Shown here: positions 1-8,620 of the stretch, piece by piece | Numbering within the stretch: position 1 is the first letter of the stretch | Layout of the letters: each line of letters begins with the position of its first letter | Origin: JAIBCM01 sp041395165 | GTDB taxonomy: Bacteria > Verrucomicrobiota > Verrucomicrobiia > JADLBR01 > JAIBCM01 | Length of the DNA stretch: 64,000 nucleotides | Reading direction: 5' to 3' | NCBI GenBank assembly: GCA_041395165.1 | Contig: JAWLBA010000001.1 | Coordinates: 372,001 to 436,000 of the forward strand | The notes under the pieces: model-generated | Told to the model about the DNA's origin: nothing | The model's database searches: none | The model's input: the letters and a program-made list of their open reading frames with translations, nothing else | Translations under genes and position numbers: made by a program

Positions 1-59
1 AGAGAGGGTGGTTCTTTATTTATCCTCTGATTTGCTAGGGGATTGGATTTGGAAAAAGA

Positions 60-77
60 TTGGCATAAAATTTGTTA
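60..77 (+). promoter_or_regulatory. sigma-54-like -24/-12 element upstream of clpB
   Basis: TTGGCAT followed by TTTGTTA: the -24 GG (62-63) and a -12-type GT (74-75) are separated by 10 bases, as in sigma-54 promoters, although the canonical -12 dinucleotide is GC. The same 18-base pattern lies at the same distance from the start codon of dnaK, and a perfect version precedes glnB. A start site about 12 bases downstream would fall at or just before the clpB ATG, so the message would be nearly leaderless; no Shine-Dalgarno is visible. Inference from pattern and recurrence only. Confidence 0.4.
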
Positions 78-87
78 GTAAAGAATT

Positions 88-2709
88 ATGGACTTTAGCA
101 AATTTACTGAAAAAGCGTCGGGCGCTTTAATGGAAGCCCAAACCGTTGCAACTCAATTGGGCCATCAAGCGGTTGACGTAGAACATCTCCTAAAAGCATT
201 GCTTCAACAACCTGAAGGTTTGGCGCCGCGTTTATTGGAGCGTGTGCCGGTTTCGCTCGACTTATTGAAAAGCCAGTTAGACGAAGCTTTGGCAAAACAA
301 CCCTCTGTTAAAAGCGGCAGCACACAACCGATGGGTGGAGTTTATGTCACGCAGCGTTTGAATCAGTTATTAGCGAGTGCCCAAGAAGAAGCCAAACGGC
401 TCAAAGATGACTACACGAGTGTAGAGCATTTATTATTAGCCATGTTGAGCGAGTCGGAAACTACTACGATTCAAAAAATTTTCAAAAAGATAGGGCTTAA
501 TAAAAATAATTTTCTTGCAGCCATGACCGCTGTGCGCGGAAATCAACGTGTGACAACTCAAAATCCTGAAGGAACATATGAAGCGCTAGAAAAATATGGT
601 CGCGATCTCACGCGGGCAGCGCAGCAAAACAAACTTGATCCCGTGATAGGTCGCGACACAGAAATTCGTCGCGCCATCCAAGTGCTTTCGCGTCGCACCA
701 AGAATAATCCCGTGCTCATTGGCGAGCCAGGTGTGGGTAAAACTGCGATTGTGGAAGGCCTTGCGCGTCGAATTGTTTCTGGCGATGTGCCCGAGAGTTT
801 AAAAAATAAAAAGATTATTGCTTTGGATATGGGCGCTTTGATTGCAGGGGCCAAATATCGCGGTGAATTCGAAGAACGTTTGAAAGCAGTATTGCAAGAG
901 GTAACCAAAGCGGAGGGAGAAATTATTCTTTTTATTGACGAAATTCATACCGTAGTGGGAGCGGGAAAAACCGAAGGCTCCATGGATGCGGGCAATATGT
1001 TAAAACCCATGTTGGCACGTGGCGAATTGCATTGTATTGGAGCGACCACTTTGGACGAATATCGTCAATACATTGAAAAAGATGCTGCTTTAGAACGACG
1101 TTTTCAGCCTGTTATGGTGGATGAGCCAAACGTCGAAGACACCATTTCTATTTTGCGCGGGTTGCGTCAGCGTTACGAAGTGCATCACGGTGTTCGCATT
1201 CAGGACAGTGCTCTAGTTGCTGCTGCGACACTTTCGCATCGTTATATTTCAGACCGATTTTTACCAGATAAGGCGATTGATCTCATGGACGAAGCGGCTG
1301 CCAAACTTCGCACCGAAATTGAAAGTATGCCGGAAGAGTTGGAAACCTTGGAACGGCGACTCATGCAGCTGGAAATCGAGCGGGAGGCGTTGCGACGCGA
1401 AAAAGATTCCGCTTCGCAAGAGCGTTTGACTAATTTAGAAAAAGAAATTGCCAATCAAAAATCCAAACGCGACACCCTAAAAGCTCAGTGGGAAAATGAA
1501 AAACAATCGGTTGAGAAAGTTCGAGCTTTGCGTCGTGATATTGAACAAATTCGCAACCAAATAGAAATAGCGCAACGTCAACAAGATTATAATAAAGCGG
1601 CCGAGCTGCAATATGGTAAACTTCCTACCTTGGAAAAGGAGCTTCAAGAGAAAGAAAAAGCCATTCTCTCAACAAAAGAAAATAAGCCTTTAATCCAAGA
1701 AGAAGTCACTGCGGAAGAAATTGCCGAAGTCGTTTCGCGTTGGAGCGGCATTCCCGTTTCGCGATTGATGGAAGGAGAAAAAGCTAAGCTTTTAGTTTTG
1801 GATGAGATTTTGCATGAACGTGTCATTGGCCAGGACGAAGCGGTGCAAGCCGTTTCCGATGCGGTCATTCGCGCGCGCAGTGGATTGAAGGATCCGAAGC
1901 GTCCGATCGGTTCTTTCATTTTTTTGGGACCGACAGGTGTAGGTAAAACAGAGTTGGCCCGCGCTTTGGCGGAAAGTCTTTTTGATAGTGAAGAAAATAT
2001 GATTCGTATCGACATGAGCGAATATATGGAAAAGCACACGGTGGCTCGGTTGATTGGTGCGCCTCCGGGGTATATTGGTTACGAAGAAGGAGGGCAACTA
2101 ACCGAAGCCGTGCGACGCAAACCGTATTGCGTGATTCTTTTTGATGAGATCGAAAAAGCGCATCACGACGTTTTTAATGTTTTCTTGCAAATTCTGGACG
2201 ATGGTCGTTTGACCGATAGCCAAGGTCGCACAGTAGATTTTAAAAACACCCTGATCATTATGACTTCTAATATTGGTAGCCCGATTTTGATGGAAGGTGT
2301 TACGGAAAAAGGAGAAATTGCCGAATCGGCTCGCAAGCAAATCATGGACGAAATGCGTCGCCATTTTCGTCCTGAATTTTTGAATCGTGTGGATGAAATT
2401 GTTTTATTTAAACCGCTTACTTTGCAGGAGATTAAACGCATTGTGGATTTGCAACTGGATTTGTTGCGAAAACGTTTAGCGGATCGTTTTATTCAGCTTG
2501 AACTTACTGAAGCAGCGAAAGAGTTTATTGCGCGCGAAGGGTATGATCCCGTTTATGGCGCACGCCCTTTAAAACGCTTTTTACAGCGCGAAGTGGAAAC
2601 GGCACTTTCTCGAAAAATGTTGCAGGGCGAAATTCCAGAACATTCGGGTGTGAAAGTGGATTTTCGAACTGGTAAATTAGAGTTTATGGTAAAACCTTTG
2701 AAGTATTGA
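88..2709 (+). CDS. clpB: ATP-dependent disaggregase ClpB
   Basis: Hexameric AAA+ chaperone that works with DnaK to pull polypeptides out of aggregates in the cytoplasm. The 873 residues match the family length. Domains in order are an N-terminal repeat domain (about 1-150), a first AAA+ module with Walker A GEPGVGKT (212-219) and Walker B ILFIDEIHT (about 279), a ClpB-type coiled-coil middle domain (about 410-540), a second AAA+ module with GPTGVGKT (614-621), and a small C-terminal domain. The ATG at 88 begins the canonical MDFSKFTEKA segment. No clear ribosome-binding site precedes it, and a sigma-54-like element ends 11 bases upstream. A diverged second copy of the last 42 codons lies about 870 bp downstream. 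Confidence 0.97.
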   Translation: MDFSKFTEKASGALMEAQTVATQLGHQAVDVEHLLKALLQQPEGLAPRLLERVPVSLDLLKSQLDEALAKQPSVKSGSTQPMGGVYVTQRLNQLLASAQEEAKRLKDDYTSVEHLLLAMLSESETTTIQKIFKKIGLNKNNFLAAMTAVRGNQRVTTQNPEGTYEALEKYGRDLTRAAQQNKLDPVIGRDTEIRRAIQVLSRRTKNNPVLIGEPGVGKTAIVEGLARRIVSGDVPESLKNKKIIALDMGALIAGAKYRGEFEERLKAVLQEVTKAEGEIILFIDEIHTVVGAGKTEGSMDAGNMLKPMLARGELHCIGATTLDEYRQYIEKDAALERRFQPVMVDEPNVEDTISILRGLRQRYEVHHGVRIQDSALVAAATLSHRYISDRFLPDKAIDLMDEAAAKLRTEIESMPEELETLERRLMQLEIEREALRREKDSASQERLTNLEKEIANQKSKRDTLKAQWENEKQSVEKVRALRRDIEQIRNQIEIAQRQQDYNKAAELQYGKLPTLEKELQEKEKAILSTKENKPLIQEEVTAEEIAEVVSRWSGIPVSRLMEGEKAKLLVLDEILHERVIGQDEAVQAVSDAVIRARSGLKDPKRPIGSFIFLGPTGVGKTELARALAESLFDSEENMIRIDMSEYMEKHTVARLIGAPPGYIGYEEGGQLTEAVRRKPYCVILFDEIEKAHHDVFNVFLQILDDGRLTDSQGRTVDFKNTLIIMTSNIGSPILMEGVTEKGEIAESARKQIMDEMRRHFRPEFLNRVDEIVLFKPLTLQEIKRIVDLQLDLLRKRLADRFIQLELTEAAKEFIAREGYDPVYGARPLKRFLQREVETALSRKMLQGEIPEHSGVKVDFRTGKLEFMVKPLKY

Positions 2710-2849
2710 TAAGATTGTGAAATGTTTTAAAAAGAATTTATATTTAGCCCGGAAAATTTTAAGGATGTTATTAAAAGAAAAAATTAGTAATCGAAACAGT
2801 AGCTTTGCCAGATTAAATCATTGTCAAATTTAGTAAACTTGACAAAAAT

Positions 2850-3344
2850 ATGCCTATAAAAAAACAAAATAACGATATTTTTAAAATTGATGAACCAGCT
2901 TTAAATCAACTTAAGCCCGAGGGGATTATTAAAGTTAAAGATCTAGTTAAAATGCTTGGAGTAGATGAAAAAGAATTCGAGCGTCTCAATCCTAAACTTG
3001 CCAATACAGATATTCAAATAAAATGTGTAGGCAATAAAACTATCGGCACTTTTCCAATTTCTGAGGGAGAGAAGCTTGAAGTAGGAGATATTTCTATTCC
3101 TGCTAACACAACTGGAACCATTACTGTGGATGATAAGGGAATTAAAATAGAAACTTCCAATAAAATCTCTTATGATGCTCCAGGACCTATTAATCCTAAA
3201 ATATCACAAGTCACGTTTGACAAAAAAGGAGTTTTTCAAGACTCTGATATTAATATTGGAGAAGGCAAATTAGAAAAATTGCTTAATGAGCATTCCAATA
3301 AAATTGCTGATGTTCCTAAAATCATGCAAAAAAATTGTTTATAG
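2850..3344 (+). CDS. hypothetical hydrophilic protein inserted behind clpB
   Basis: A 164-residue protein, lysine-rich, without a signal peptide or membrane segment. Residues about 25-45 look like a short helix pair (KVKDLVKMLGVDEKEFERLN); the rest looks beta-rich, with many short alternating segments. I recognise no family. It lies between the live clpB 3' end and a diverged duplicate of that 3' end, so it appears to be an insertion or cassette gene. The upstream sequence holds TTGACA close to the ATG, a string also found upstream of other lineage-specific genes here (52415, 54277). Base composition is more AT-rich than clpB, consistent with separate origin. Confidence 0.6.
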   Translation: MPIKKQNNDIFKIDEPALNQLKPEGIIKVKDLVKMLGVDEKEFERLNPKLANTDIQIKCVGNKTIGTFPISEGEKLEVGDISIPANTTGTITVDDKGIKIETSNKISYDAPGPINPKISQVTFDKKGVFQDSDINIGEGKLEKLLNEHSNKIADVPKIMQKNCL

Positions 3345-3446
3345 TTGATCCTTTATAAAAATTCTTTTTGTTAAGATTAGTTTTTCGTCATTGGCTCGAT
3401 AAGGTTAATGCTGTTTATAAATTATAGCACTTGATCCTTAAAGTGT

Positions 3447-3572
3447 TTTTTGCAGCGCGAAGTGCAAGCAGCTTTGTCTTGAAAAATGTTGCAGGGCGAA
3501 ATTCCGGAGCATTCTGGCGTCAAAGTTGACTTTCGAGCGGGCAAGCTTGAGTTTGATATTAAAAATCTTTAA
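3447..3572 (+). pseudogene. remnant of a second clpB 3' end
   Basis: Read in one frame, this encodes FLQREVQAALS, a TGA stop at 3480-3482 in place of the CGA arginine codon, then KMLQGEIPEHSGVKVDF and so on, ending with TAA at 3570-3572. It aligns with the last 40-odd codons of clpB (from about 2579). A hand count over the first 36 codons gives 87 of 108 identical bases and 32 of 36 identical residues. Most differences are synonymous, so this piece diverged while part of a working clpB. Weak similarity extends back to about 3427. The following gene starts only 9 bases after its stop. Confidence 0.85.
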
Positions 3573-3581
3573 TCCTTAATA

Positions 3582-4124
3582 ATGGTAAAATTAGTTGCTA
3601 TATTATCTATATTGGGCGTCACAAGATTTATCATTCACTCCCAGAACTTAGTTGAAAACGGCGGTTTTGATCAGGGATTGCGTGGTTGGAAGATTAAAGG
3701 CGGAAACATTAAATTGGCCAATGAAATTAATGGTTCTAAAAAGAACCCCATTTTAATGGTTGAACTTAATAAAAAGAAACAAAGCTTTTATCGAGAGTAT
3801 GAATTCAAAGAGGGAATGGAATTTGTTAAAATCACATTTAAAGTAAAAACGAGCGAAGATTTTGCGATATGCGAAGGAACTCAAAATTTTTTAGAGCTAG
3901 AGTTTTTAAATAAATTAACTTGTGATGAATATGCTTATTGGTCTCCTGAAATAAAACGTTCCATGAATTGGGTTGAAAAAAGTGATATTTTTAAGATTAA
4001 TAAACTCTATTTTGAGTCGGAATCTCAGACAAAACCACAGTTTGGAATTATCCTTCATGCAGGAGTAGGAAAAATTTATTTTGATGATTTTAGAGTGGAG
4101 CCAGCGAGTCGTGGCCCTTATTGA
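3582..4124 (+). CDS. exported carbohydrate-binding-like protein, tandem paralogue 1
   Basis: A 180-residue protein with a short hydrophobic N-terminus (MVKLVAILSILGVTRF) that could be a signal peptide. The mature part opens with NLVENGGFDQGLRGWKI and closes with KIYFDDFRVE. This NGGFxxGxxGW...YFDDF pattern is typical of jelly-roll domains of the CBM4/9 and CBM6 type, which bind glycans outside the cell. It is a paralogue of the next gene (4155), with which it shares the opening motif, a central SFK(V/I)xTSEDF/Y segment and the ending. It begins 9 bases after the clpB remnant stop, suggesting it was originally the gene directly behind clpB. Ligand unknown. Confidence 0.6.
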   Translation: MVKLVAILSILGVTRFIIHSQNLVENGGFDQGLRGWKIKGGNIKLANEINGSKKNPILMVELNKKKQSFYREYEFKEGMEFVKITFKVKTSEDFAICEGTQNFLELEFLNKLTCDEYAYWSPEIKRSMNWVEKSDIFKINKLYFESESQTKPQFGIILHAGVGKIYFDDFRVEPASRGPY

Positions 4125-4154
4125 CAGGGTTAAAAAAAACTTTAAAACTCATTT

Positions 4155-4673
4155 ATGAATAAAATTTATTTCAGCCTTTTTCTCTTTTTAATTTTGTCTC
4201 AACTTCAGGGACAAGTTTTAAGCCCCAACGTTTTAGCGAATGGTGATTTTACTAAGGGTAAAGCAGGTTGGCAAGGCGAGGGAAGAATAGTCAAAATAAA
4301 AGAGGGCAAAGAAAATACAGAAGGCAATCCTGCTCTGGTTATTAATTTAGACAAAAAGAAAGAACAAAGTTTTCATTGTTTGGCGGAGATTCCTAAAGGC
4401 ACAAAATCAGTTAAACTTAGTTTTAAAATATTAACGAGTGAAGATTATGAAGTTCAAGAATCGCAGCCACTCATTACTATTCTCCGAGCAGGCACAGCCC
4501 AATATGATGCTTTGATTCGCCGGCAAGCTTTGGAAAAGCAAGTAGAATGGCAGGAAAAACGCGCTTCTATTTCGCCTATTGCAACTGAGCGCATGGGAAT
4601 TGTAGTCACCATTCGTCCGGGTAAAGGCAAGGTTTACTTCGATGATTTAGTGGCAGAAGCCAGGGCAGATTAA
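4155..4673 (+). CDS. exported carbohydrate-binding-like protein, tandem paralogue 2
   Basis: 172 residues with a clear signal peptide (MNKIYFSLFLFLILSQLQG). The mature part has the jelly-roll hallmarks LANGDFTKGKAGW near the start and KVYFDDLVAEA at the end. It is paralogous to the gene 30 bp upstream and probably co-transcribed with it. Such small single-domain exported proteins are common in Verrucomicrobia-like genomes and may bind cell-surface or environmental polysaccharide; that role is inference. Its 3' end overlaps the convergent aroB 3' end by four bases. Confidence 0.6.
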   Translation: MNKIYFSLFLFLILSQLQGQVLSPNVLANGDFTKGKAGWQGEGRIVKIKEGKENTEGNPALVINLDKKKEQSFHCLAEIPKGTKSVKLSFKILTSEDYEVQESQPLITILRAGTAQYDALIRRQALEKQVEWQEKRASISPIATERMGIVVTIRPGKGKVYFDDLVAEARAD

Positions 4674-5740
4674 TCGCCACGACAAATTTCCAGTGCGCGT
4701 TGACAATCGGGAAGCGTGACTTGATCCGAGACAAAAGCGGAACCTAACCCCGAAGTTAAAACAAATCGAATTTTGCCCTCCTTGAATTTTTTATCGCGTT
4801 GTAAAAGTTCTATCGTTTCAGTAACATCCAGATCGGGGTGTCGAATCGGTAGTTGATATTGTGCGAGAAGTTGAGTGATGCGATTGGCTTCTTCCGATAA
4901 AAGATCGGCGTGTTTCATGCTGAGATAACTTGCACCGACCATGCCTAAGCTAATGGCTTCGCCATGTAACAGTCCGCCAAAACCGGCTTGCGCTTCAATC
5001 GCGTGACCTAGTGTGTGACCAAAGTTTAACAAGGCTCGCACGTCTTTGGTTTCGAATTCGTCTTCTTCCACAATGCGCGCTTTGATTTCGCAACAACGTT
5101 TAATGATAGGTGTCCAATCTTGGGGCATGCCTTTTTCTAACTTTTCAAAAAGCGCCGCATTCCGAATAATGCCATATTTAATAATTTCCGCTGTTGAGGC
5201 GTAGAGTTGTCGAAGTGGCAGGGTCTTTAAAACGTTCGGATCGATCAAAACGAGAGAGGGTTGATGAAACGTGCCTACGAGATTTTTGCCTTCTGGCAGG
5301 TTGATCCCAGTTTTCCCACCAACCGAGCTATCGACCATGGCCAAGAGAGTCGTGGGAATTTGCACGAGCGGAATACCGCGCATGTAAAGACTCGCGATGA
5401 GTCCCGCCGCATCGCCAATCGCGCCTCCGCCTAGAGCAACAATAAAAGAATGACGATCCAAATTTAATTTGGCGAGTTCCGATAAAACGCGACCCACTTC
5501 TGACCAGCTTTTGGAAAGTTCGCCATCGCTCATGGTGATGAGATGGCTCGAAATATTTTGAGAGCTGAGCGATTGCAAAAGCGGTTCCGCATAGTATTGC
5601 GCGACTTCTGCTGAGGACAAAATTGCAGCTTTTTTTCCACCAATTCGAGAAGCAATCATTTCACCTGCTCGCGACAAAAGTCCTGCTTCGATCTGAATCG
5701 AATAACTTCGCGAATCTAAAGCGACTTCTACGTTTTCCAT
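4670..5740 (-). CDS. aroB: 3-dehydroquinate synthase
   Basis: Second step of the shikimate pathway: DAHP to 3-dehydroquinate, using NAD and a divalent metal, in the cytoplasm. The 356 residues match the family. The NAD-binding segment GGGAIGDAAGLIASLYMRG, the motif PTTLLAMVDSSVGGKTGIN and the metal ligands (Glu of AEIIKYGII, His of FGHTLGHAIE, His in LLHGEAI) are all present. It is convergent with 4155-4673. The toxin-antitoxin pair lies upstream on the same strand, only 11 bases from the aroB start, so read-through transcription is possible. aroK is elsewhere in the window (22677). Confidence 0.96.
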   Translation of the reverse strand: MENVEVALDSRSYSIQIEAGLLSRAGEMIASRIGGKKAAILSSAEVAQYYAEPLLQSLSSQNISSHLITMSDGELSKSWSEVGRVLSELAKLNLDRHSFIVALGGGAIGDAAGLIASLYMRGIPLVQIPTTLLAMVDSSVGGKTGINLPEGKNLVGTFHQPSLVLIDPNVLKTLPLRQLYASTAEIIKYGIIRNAALFEKLEKGMPQDWTPIIKRCCEIKARIVEEDEFETKDVRALLNFGHTLGHAIEAQAGFGGLLHGEAISLGMVGASYLSMKHADLLSEEANRITQLLAQYQLPIRHPDLDVTETIELLQRDKKFKEGKIRFVLTSGLGSAFVSDQVTLPDCQRALEICRGD

Positions 5741-5751
5741 TTTTAATGATG

Positions 5752-6069
5752 TTAAAGATTAAGTCTTAGCTTTAGCTTTTGACGCACTAAAGAAAATTCC
5801 ATTTCGTTTAATTGGCCAAGCTTTTTTAGAAAAACGCTTCGTGACAAGGTTTGAATTTGTTGCAAGTGAAATGCGCCTTCTTTTAAAAAAGGTTTTTGGA
5901 TTTTTAATTCCCAAGGATTATTGCGGAGGCTTGTGGTGTGGGCGAGGACTGTATAAAGATCCAACTCTTGATCCGAGGGACATGATGTTAAAACCAAAAC
6001 CGGCCGCACTTTGCCGGTCATGCCCAAATCCACACGCCAAACTTCAGCGATTTGAGGTTTTTCCAGCAT
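5752..6069 (-). CDS. MazF/PemK-type toxin
   Basis: 105 residues with features of the PemK/MazF (CcdB-fold) endoribonuclease family: an N-terminal GEVW-like segment (IAEVWRVDLG), the conserved GKVRPVLVLT strand with the Lys/Arg-Pro motif, and a C-terminal helix. Family members cut mRNA when the antitoxin is lost. The start overlaps the 3' end of the antitoxin gene by 26 bases, the usual antitoxin-toxin order with translational coupling. Sequence specificity cannot be predicted. Confidence 0.8.
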   Translation of the reverse strand: MLEKPQIAEVWRVDLGMTGKVRPVLVLTSCPSDQELDLYTVLAHTTSLRNNPWELKIQKPFLKEGAFHLQQIQTLSRSVFLKKLGQLNEMEFSLVRQKLKLRLNL

Positions 6070-6229
6070 CCTGTGCTTCTAAATGATCTAAAAGAGAAAA
6101 ACTTTGTCGTGCCGCTTCATGACAAAAGGCAATATCTTCACTATCCCATTCTAAAGCTAAAATGGCTAATTTTTGCCTTTCCTCAGGCGATAACTTCGGT
6201 AATTCAGCAACCATTTCGTTGAAACTCAT
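6044..6229 (-). CDS. antitoxin partner of the MazF/PemK-type toxin
   Basis: 61 residues beginning MSFNEMVAELPKLSPEERQK, a helical pattern seen in small addiction-module antitoxins that precede PemK-like toxins. No AbrB-type or ribbon-helix-helix motif is obvious, so autorepression cannot be assigned. It overlaps the toxin start by 26 bases. The call rests mainly on gene order, overlap and size. Confidence 0.65.
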   Translation of the reverse strand: MSFNEMVAELPKLSPEERQKLAILALEWDSEDIAFCHEAARQSFSLLDHLEAQDAGKTSNR

Positions 6230-6371
6230 ACTTTAATATAGAAGACATATTATTTTTCTACAAGATTTAATACTGCATTCGAATAACCTCTCGAACCTCC
6301 ACTGGTTCCATCGCTCACTAGCCAACATACAACATCAAACATCACGAAGTAGAAAGCCAGAAGTAGATGAG

Positions 6372-7625
6372 TTAGGGAGTGGGAGCAGGAGTTTGTTGAA
6401 TAGTTTGAGTGGGTTGTGGAAGATCTTGAAGAATGGGATTAGCTAAAATGGCGTCGATTTGGTCTTGAGTTAGCGAGATGACATGATTGCCTACAGAGTG
6501 AGGGCTTTTCCCGTCAGAGTTATCTTCCATTAAATTCTGAACAACAGAATCTTTGGGGGAAGTGACGTGGCCCTGATTATCGTGATTGGTAGGGGATCTT
6601 CCGGTTTGTTTATTATATGTGAGATGATGAACCACTTCATGAGTGATGGTGTGCTTATTAGCGTTGTGTACAATGAAAGAGGTATTACTGTTATTATTAA
6701 CAAAGGCTCTTCCCACTGCTGTTTCTTCAAGGTCGACAGTATAATCTCCAACAGGAACAAAGCGAAGCCCTTGAAAATCGGGATCATTATTAGCTGTGAT
6801 TCCAGTTAAGAGTGTCTGTTGTGCGAGGGTTAATTTTTTGCTAGTATCAATATGAAGCGGATGATCCAAAATAACGGTGGGTTCAGCTTTCACTAAAATT
6901 CCGTAAGGAGCTAAGTCTTTTTGAAGTTGTGTTATTTGTTTGTCCGCCCATTTTTGATCGGTAACGGGTTGGCCGTTATTATCTTTGTAAACATAAAATT
7001 TGACTGGCAATACTTTTTTAATGGGAACTTCTGCTGAAACTGTTTTTTTGCCGTAAGAAATCGAAACTCGATCACCAGGCATAGCGAGAACAGTTGGATC
7101 ACCTGGTTTTTTATCGGCAATGCCATGGGCAGCATATTGATCGACTTCAGGATAAGAAGTCAGCATAAGAGAGGCTGAACGATAAAGACCGGGTTGACCT
7201 TCAACCGGATAAAGAAACACGGTAGTGGAGTCTTTGGTTTGATTGGAATTAGCACTTTGAGTCTTGAGTTTAGCTCGAACAGGTTTATCTGTGCTTAAAG
7301 AAGGGTCATAAATTTGAACGTGAAACCGATCAGAAGAAAGAGCGGGGTCAACATTTTCGGCAACATAATTTTTAGGAATAAAACTAATACGCTGCCCATC
7401 AATTTTTATATTTAAATTCTCAAACTTTTCAATTCTAAGTGTTTGGGAACGATATCGGTAAGGATTTTTAGGGTCTTGTGTCAAAGTGAGAGTAAAGGGC
7501 TTGCCATGAACCTTAGGATCATAAGAATCGACTTCTATTGTTCTGATTAGCTTGCCTTGTCTTAAACTTGCCATGTTCTGGGCTTCTTCCGAGTCGTGTT
7601 CTTTTAAAAATTTCTTTTCTTGCAC
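6372..7625 (-). CDS. putative zinc metallopeptidase-like hypothetical protein
   Basis: 417 residues without a convincing signal peptide. The N-terminal two-thirds is beta-rich (VDSYDPKVHGKPFTLTLTQD, then several strand-like repeats up to about residue 200). At about residue 330 it has HTITHEVVHHL, which contains HExxH as in zincins, and it is followed by NLMED, which could serve as a Met-turn. The C-terminus is a Pro/Thr/Gln-rich tail (PQPTQTIQQTPAPTP). The third zinc ligand cannot be assigned. It lies 60 bp downstream of 7686-8102 on the same strand and may be co-transcribed. Catalysis is inference from one motif. Confidence 0.5.
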   Translation of the reverse strand: MQEKKFLKEHDSEEAQNMASLRQGKLIRTIEVDSYDPKVHGKPFTLTLTQDPKNPYRYRSQTLRIEKFENLNIKIDGQRISFIPKNYVAENVDPALSSDRFHVQIYDPSLSTDKPVRAKLKTQSANSNQTKDSTTVFLYPVEGQPGLYRSASLMLTSYPEVDQYAAHGIADKKPGDPTVLAMPGDRVSISYGKKTVSAEVPIKKVLPVKFYVYKDNNGQPVTDQKWADKQITQLQKDLAPYGILVKAEPTVILDHPLHIDTSKKLTLAQQTLLTGITANNDPDFQGLRFVPVGDYTVDLEETAVGRAFVNNNSNTSFIVHNANKHTITHEVVHHLTYNKQTGRSPTNHDNQGHVTSPKDSVVQNLMEDNSDGKSPHSVGNHVISLTQDQIDAILANPILQDLPQPTQTIQQTPAPTP

Positions 7626-7685
7626 GGGTGAGCTCGAGGCAAATTCTAGAGATTGATGGTTCTTTATTTTGGGAACAAAATTGAA

Positions 7686-8102
7686 TTAGAGTTCGATTTT
7701 TTTATGGTTTGTTATGGTGTCTAAAATGAAGCTGGGAGAAAGGGAATGCAAATTTACTGACTCATCGGTCACAGTATCTCGAAAAGCGATTTCCGCATAC
7801 AAAGGAAGTTTAGGATTTTCTGATGCTTGAATATCCTGAGGTATTAGTCTACCGAGTTCAAAATGTAAGCTAAGAGTAGTTAGAGTGTTGTAACCGTCGT
7901 AAACCCAAGCAATCTCTTGAGCTTCTGGACTTAAATATCCTGATTCTGGAACTAAACTGGAATCCCCTGGGGAAATATTTATCGTGTTAATGGGATTAAA
8001 ATTTTTATCGACAAATTCAACTCTAAGCTGATTTGCAGCTTGTTGATCAAAAGCTGTCTTTAATCGTCCGCCCCGCTTTTTTGCTAAATCATCTTTGCCC
8101 AT
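7686..8102 (-). CDS. hypothetical protein upstream of the HExxH gene
   Basis: 138 residues, no signal peptide, mixed beta-rich sequence (for example LRVEFVDKNFNPINTINISPGD). I recognise no family. It is the upstream member of a likely two-gene unit with the HExxH protein at 6372-7625. The N-terminus MGKDDLAKKRGGRLK is strongly basic. TTGACA occurs about 50 bases upstream on the coding strand. Confidence 0.5.
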   Translation of the reverse strand: MGKDDLAKKRGGRLKTAFDQQAANQLRVEFVDKNFNPINTINISPGDSSLVPESGYLSPEAQEIAWVYDGYNTLTTLSLHFELGRLIPQDIQASENPKLPLYAEIAFRDTVTDESVNLHSLSPSFILDTITNHKKIEL

Positions 8103-8225
8103 ATCAATAATTTAATACTAAAATCGAGAAATTAGCTTTTGTCAAATGCTTGTTAGGCGTTATTAACTAAGGGGTTTTCGTTTGTCACCTGACAGATTGA
8201 CTTGGGGGGATCTATGCTCTTTTTC

Positions 8226-8388
8226 ATGTCATCCTCGTCCCGCCTAGGCGGGACGAGGATCCAGAGCAATAAAGAAATGCGGATTCCCGATCGAGTCGGG
8301 AATGACAAGAGGTGTAGTTGGTGTTGTATGATAGCACTTAGCGTTCTTTGGCACTTCGGACAATTATGGGTCAAGCCCGAGGATGACA
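8226..8388. repeat. dispersed palindromic repeat cluster upstream of dnaK
   Basis: Three units lie in the 518-bp gap before dnaK: a perfect 30-bp palindrome at 8231-8260 (arms ATCCTCGTCCCGCC), a hairpin with 8-bp arms ATTCCCGA/TCGGGAAT at 8283-8303, and a GGGTCAAGCCCGAGGATGACA unit at 8368-8388. Related units recur at 44521-44643 and 55077-55276, always between genes. This matches the REP/MITE-like class of non-coding dispersed repeats. I see no gene in 8103-8620; a short open frame on each strand here is explained by the palindromes. Confidence 0.75.
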
Positions 8389-8592
8389 GCGTTCAGTGGT
8401 GTGTGTTTAGTATTTCAGGGGTATAGTTGACATTTTTCTGTAAGCTCGATGATGATAAAAACGGGTATTGGCCTCCTGTGTTTTAGAAAAATGGTTATGA
8501 CTGCGTCAAAATGTCTCGATTTGTGTGTCATGTCATCTCGCTATGGCAGTTTTTTGCTAAAAATAAGGGCAATAAGCCTAGGTGAATTTGAT

Positions 8593-8610
8593 TTGGCATG
8601 GAAATTGCTA
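8593..8610 (+). promoter_or_regulatory. sigma-54-type -24/-12 promoter of dnaK
   Basis: TTGGCATGGAAATTGCTA: the -24 GG (8595-8596) and -12 GC (8607-8608) have the required 10-base spacing, and flanking bases match the TGGCAY-N5-TTGCW consensus. The expected start site (about 12 bases on) is at or within two bases of the dnaK ATG (8621), implying a leaderless message; no Shine-Dalgarno is present. No CIRCE-type inverted repeat (TTAGCACTC-N9-GAGTGCTAA) was seen upstream. Confidence 0.5.
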
Positions 8611-8620
8611 ATATAACGGT

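Noticed and set aside
5841..6086. Plus-strand open frame opposite the toxin-antitoxin genes
   Set aside because: It is antisense to the toxin and antitoxin, with no ribosome-binding site and no protein-like composition.
8330..8360. TAGCACTT...GGCACTT upstream of dnaK as a CIRCE heat-shock element
   Set aside because: The two halves are in direct rather than inverted orientation and do not fit TTAGCACTC-N9-GAGTGCTAA.
8153..8426. Two 73-74 residue open frames on opposite strands upstream of dnaK
   Set aside because: They are fully explained by the palindromic repeats, which tend to be open on both strands.
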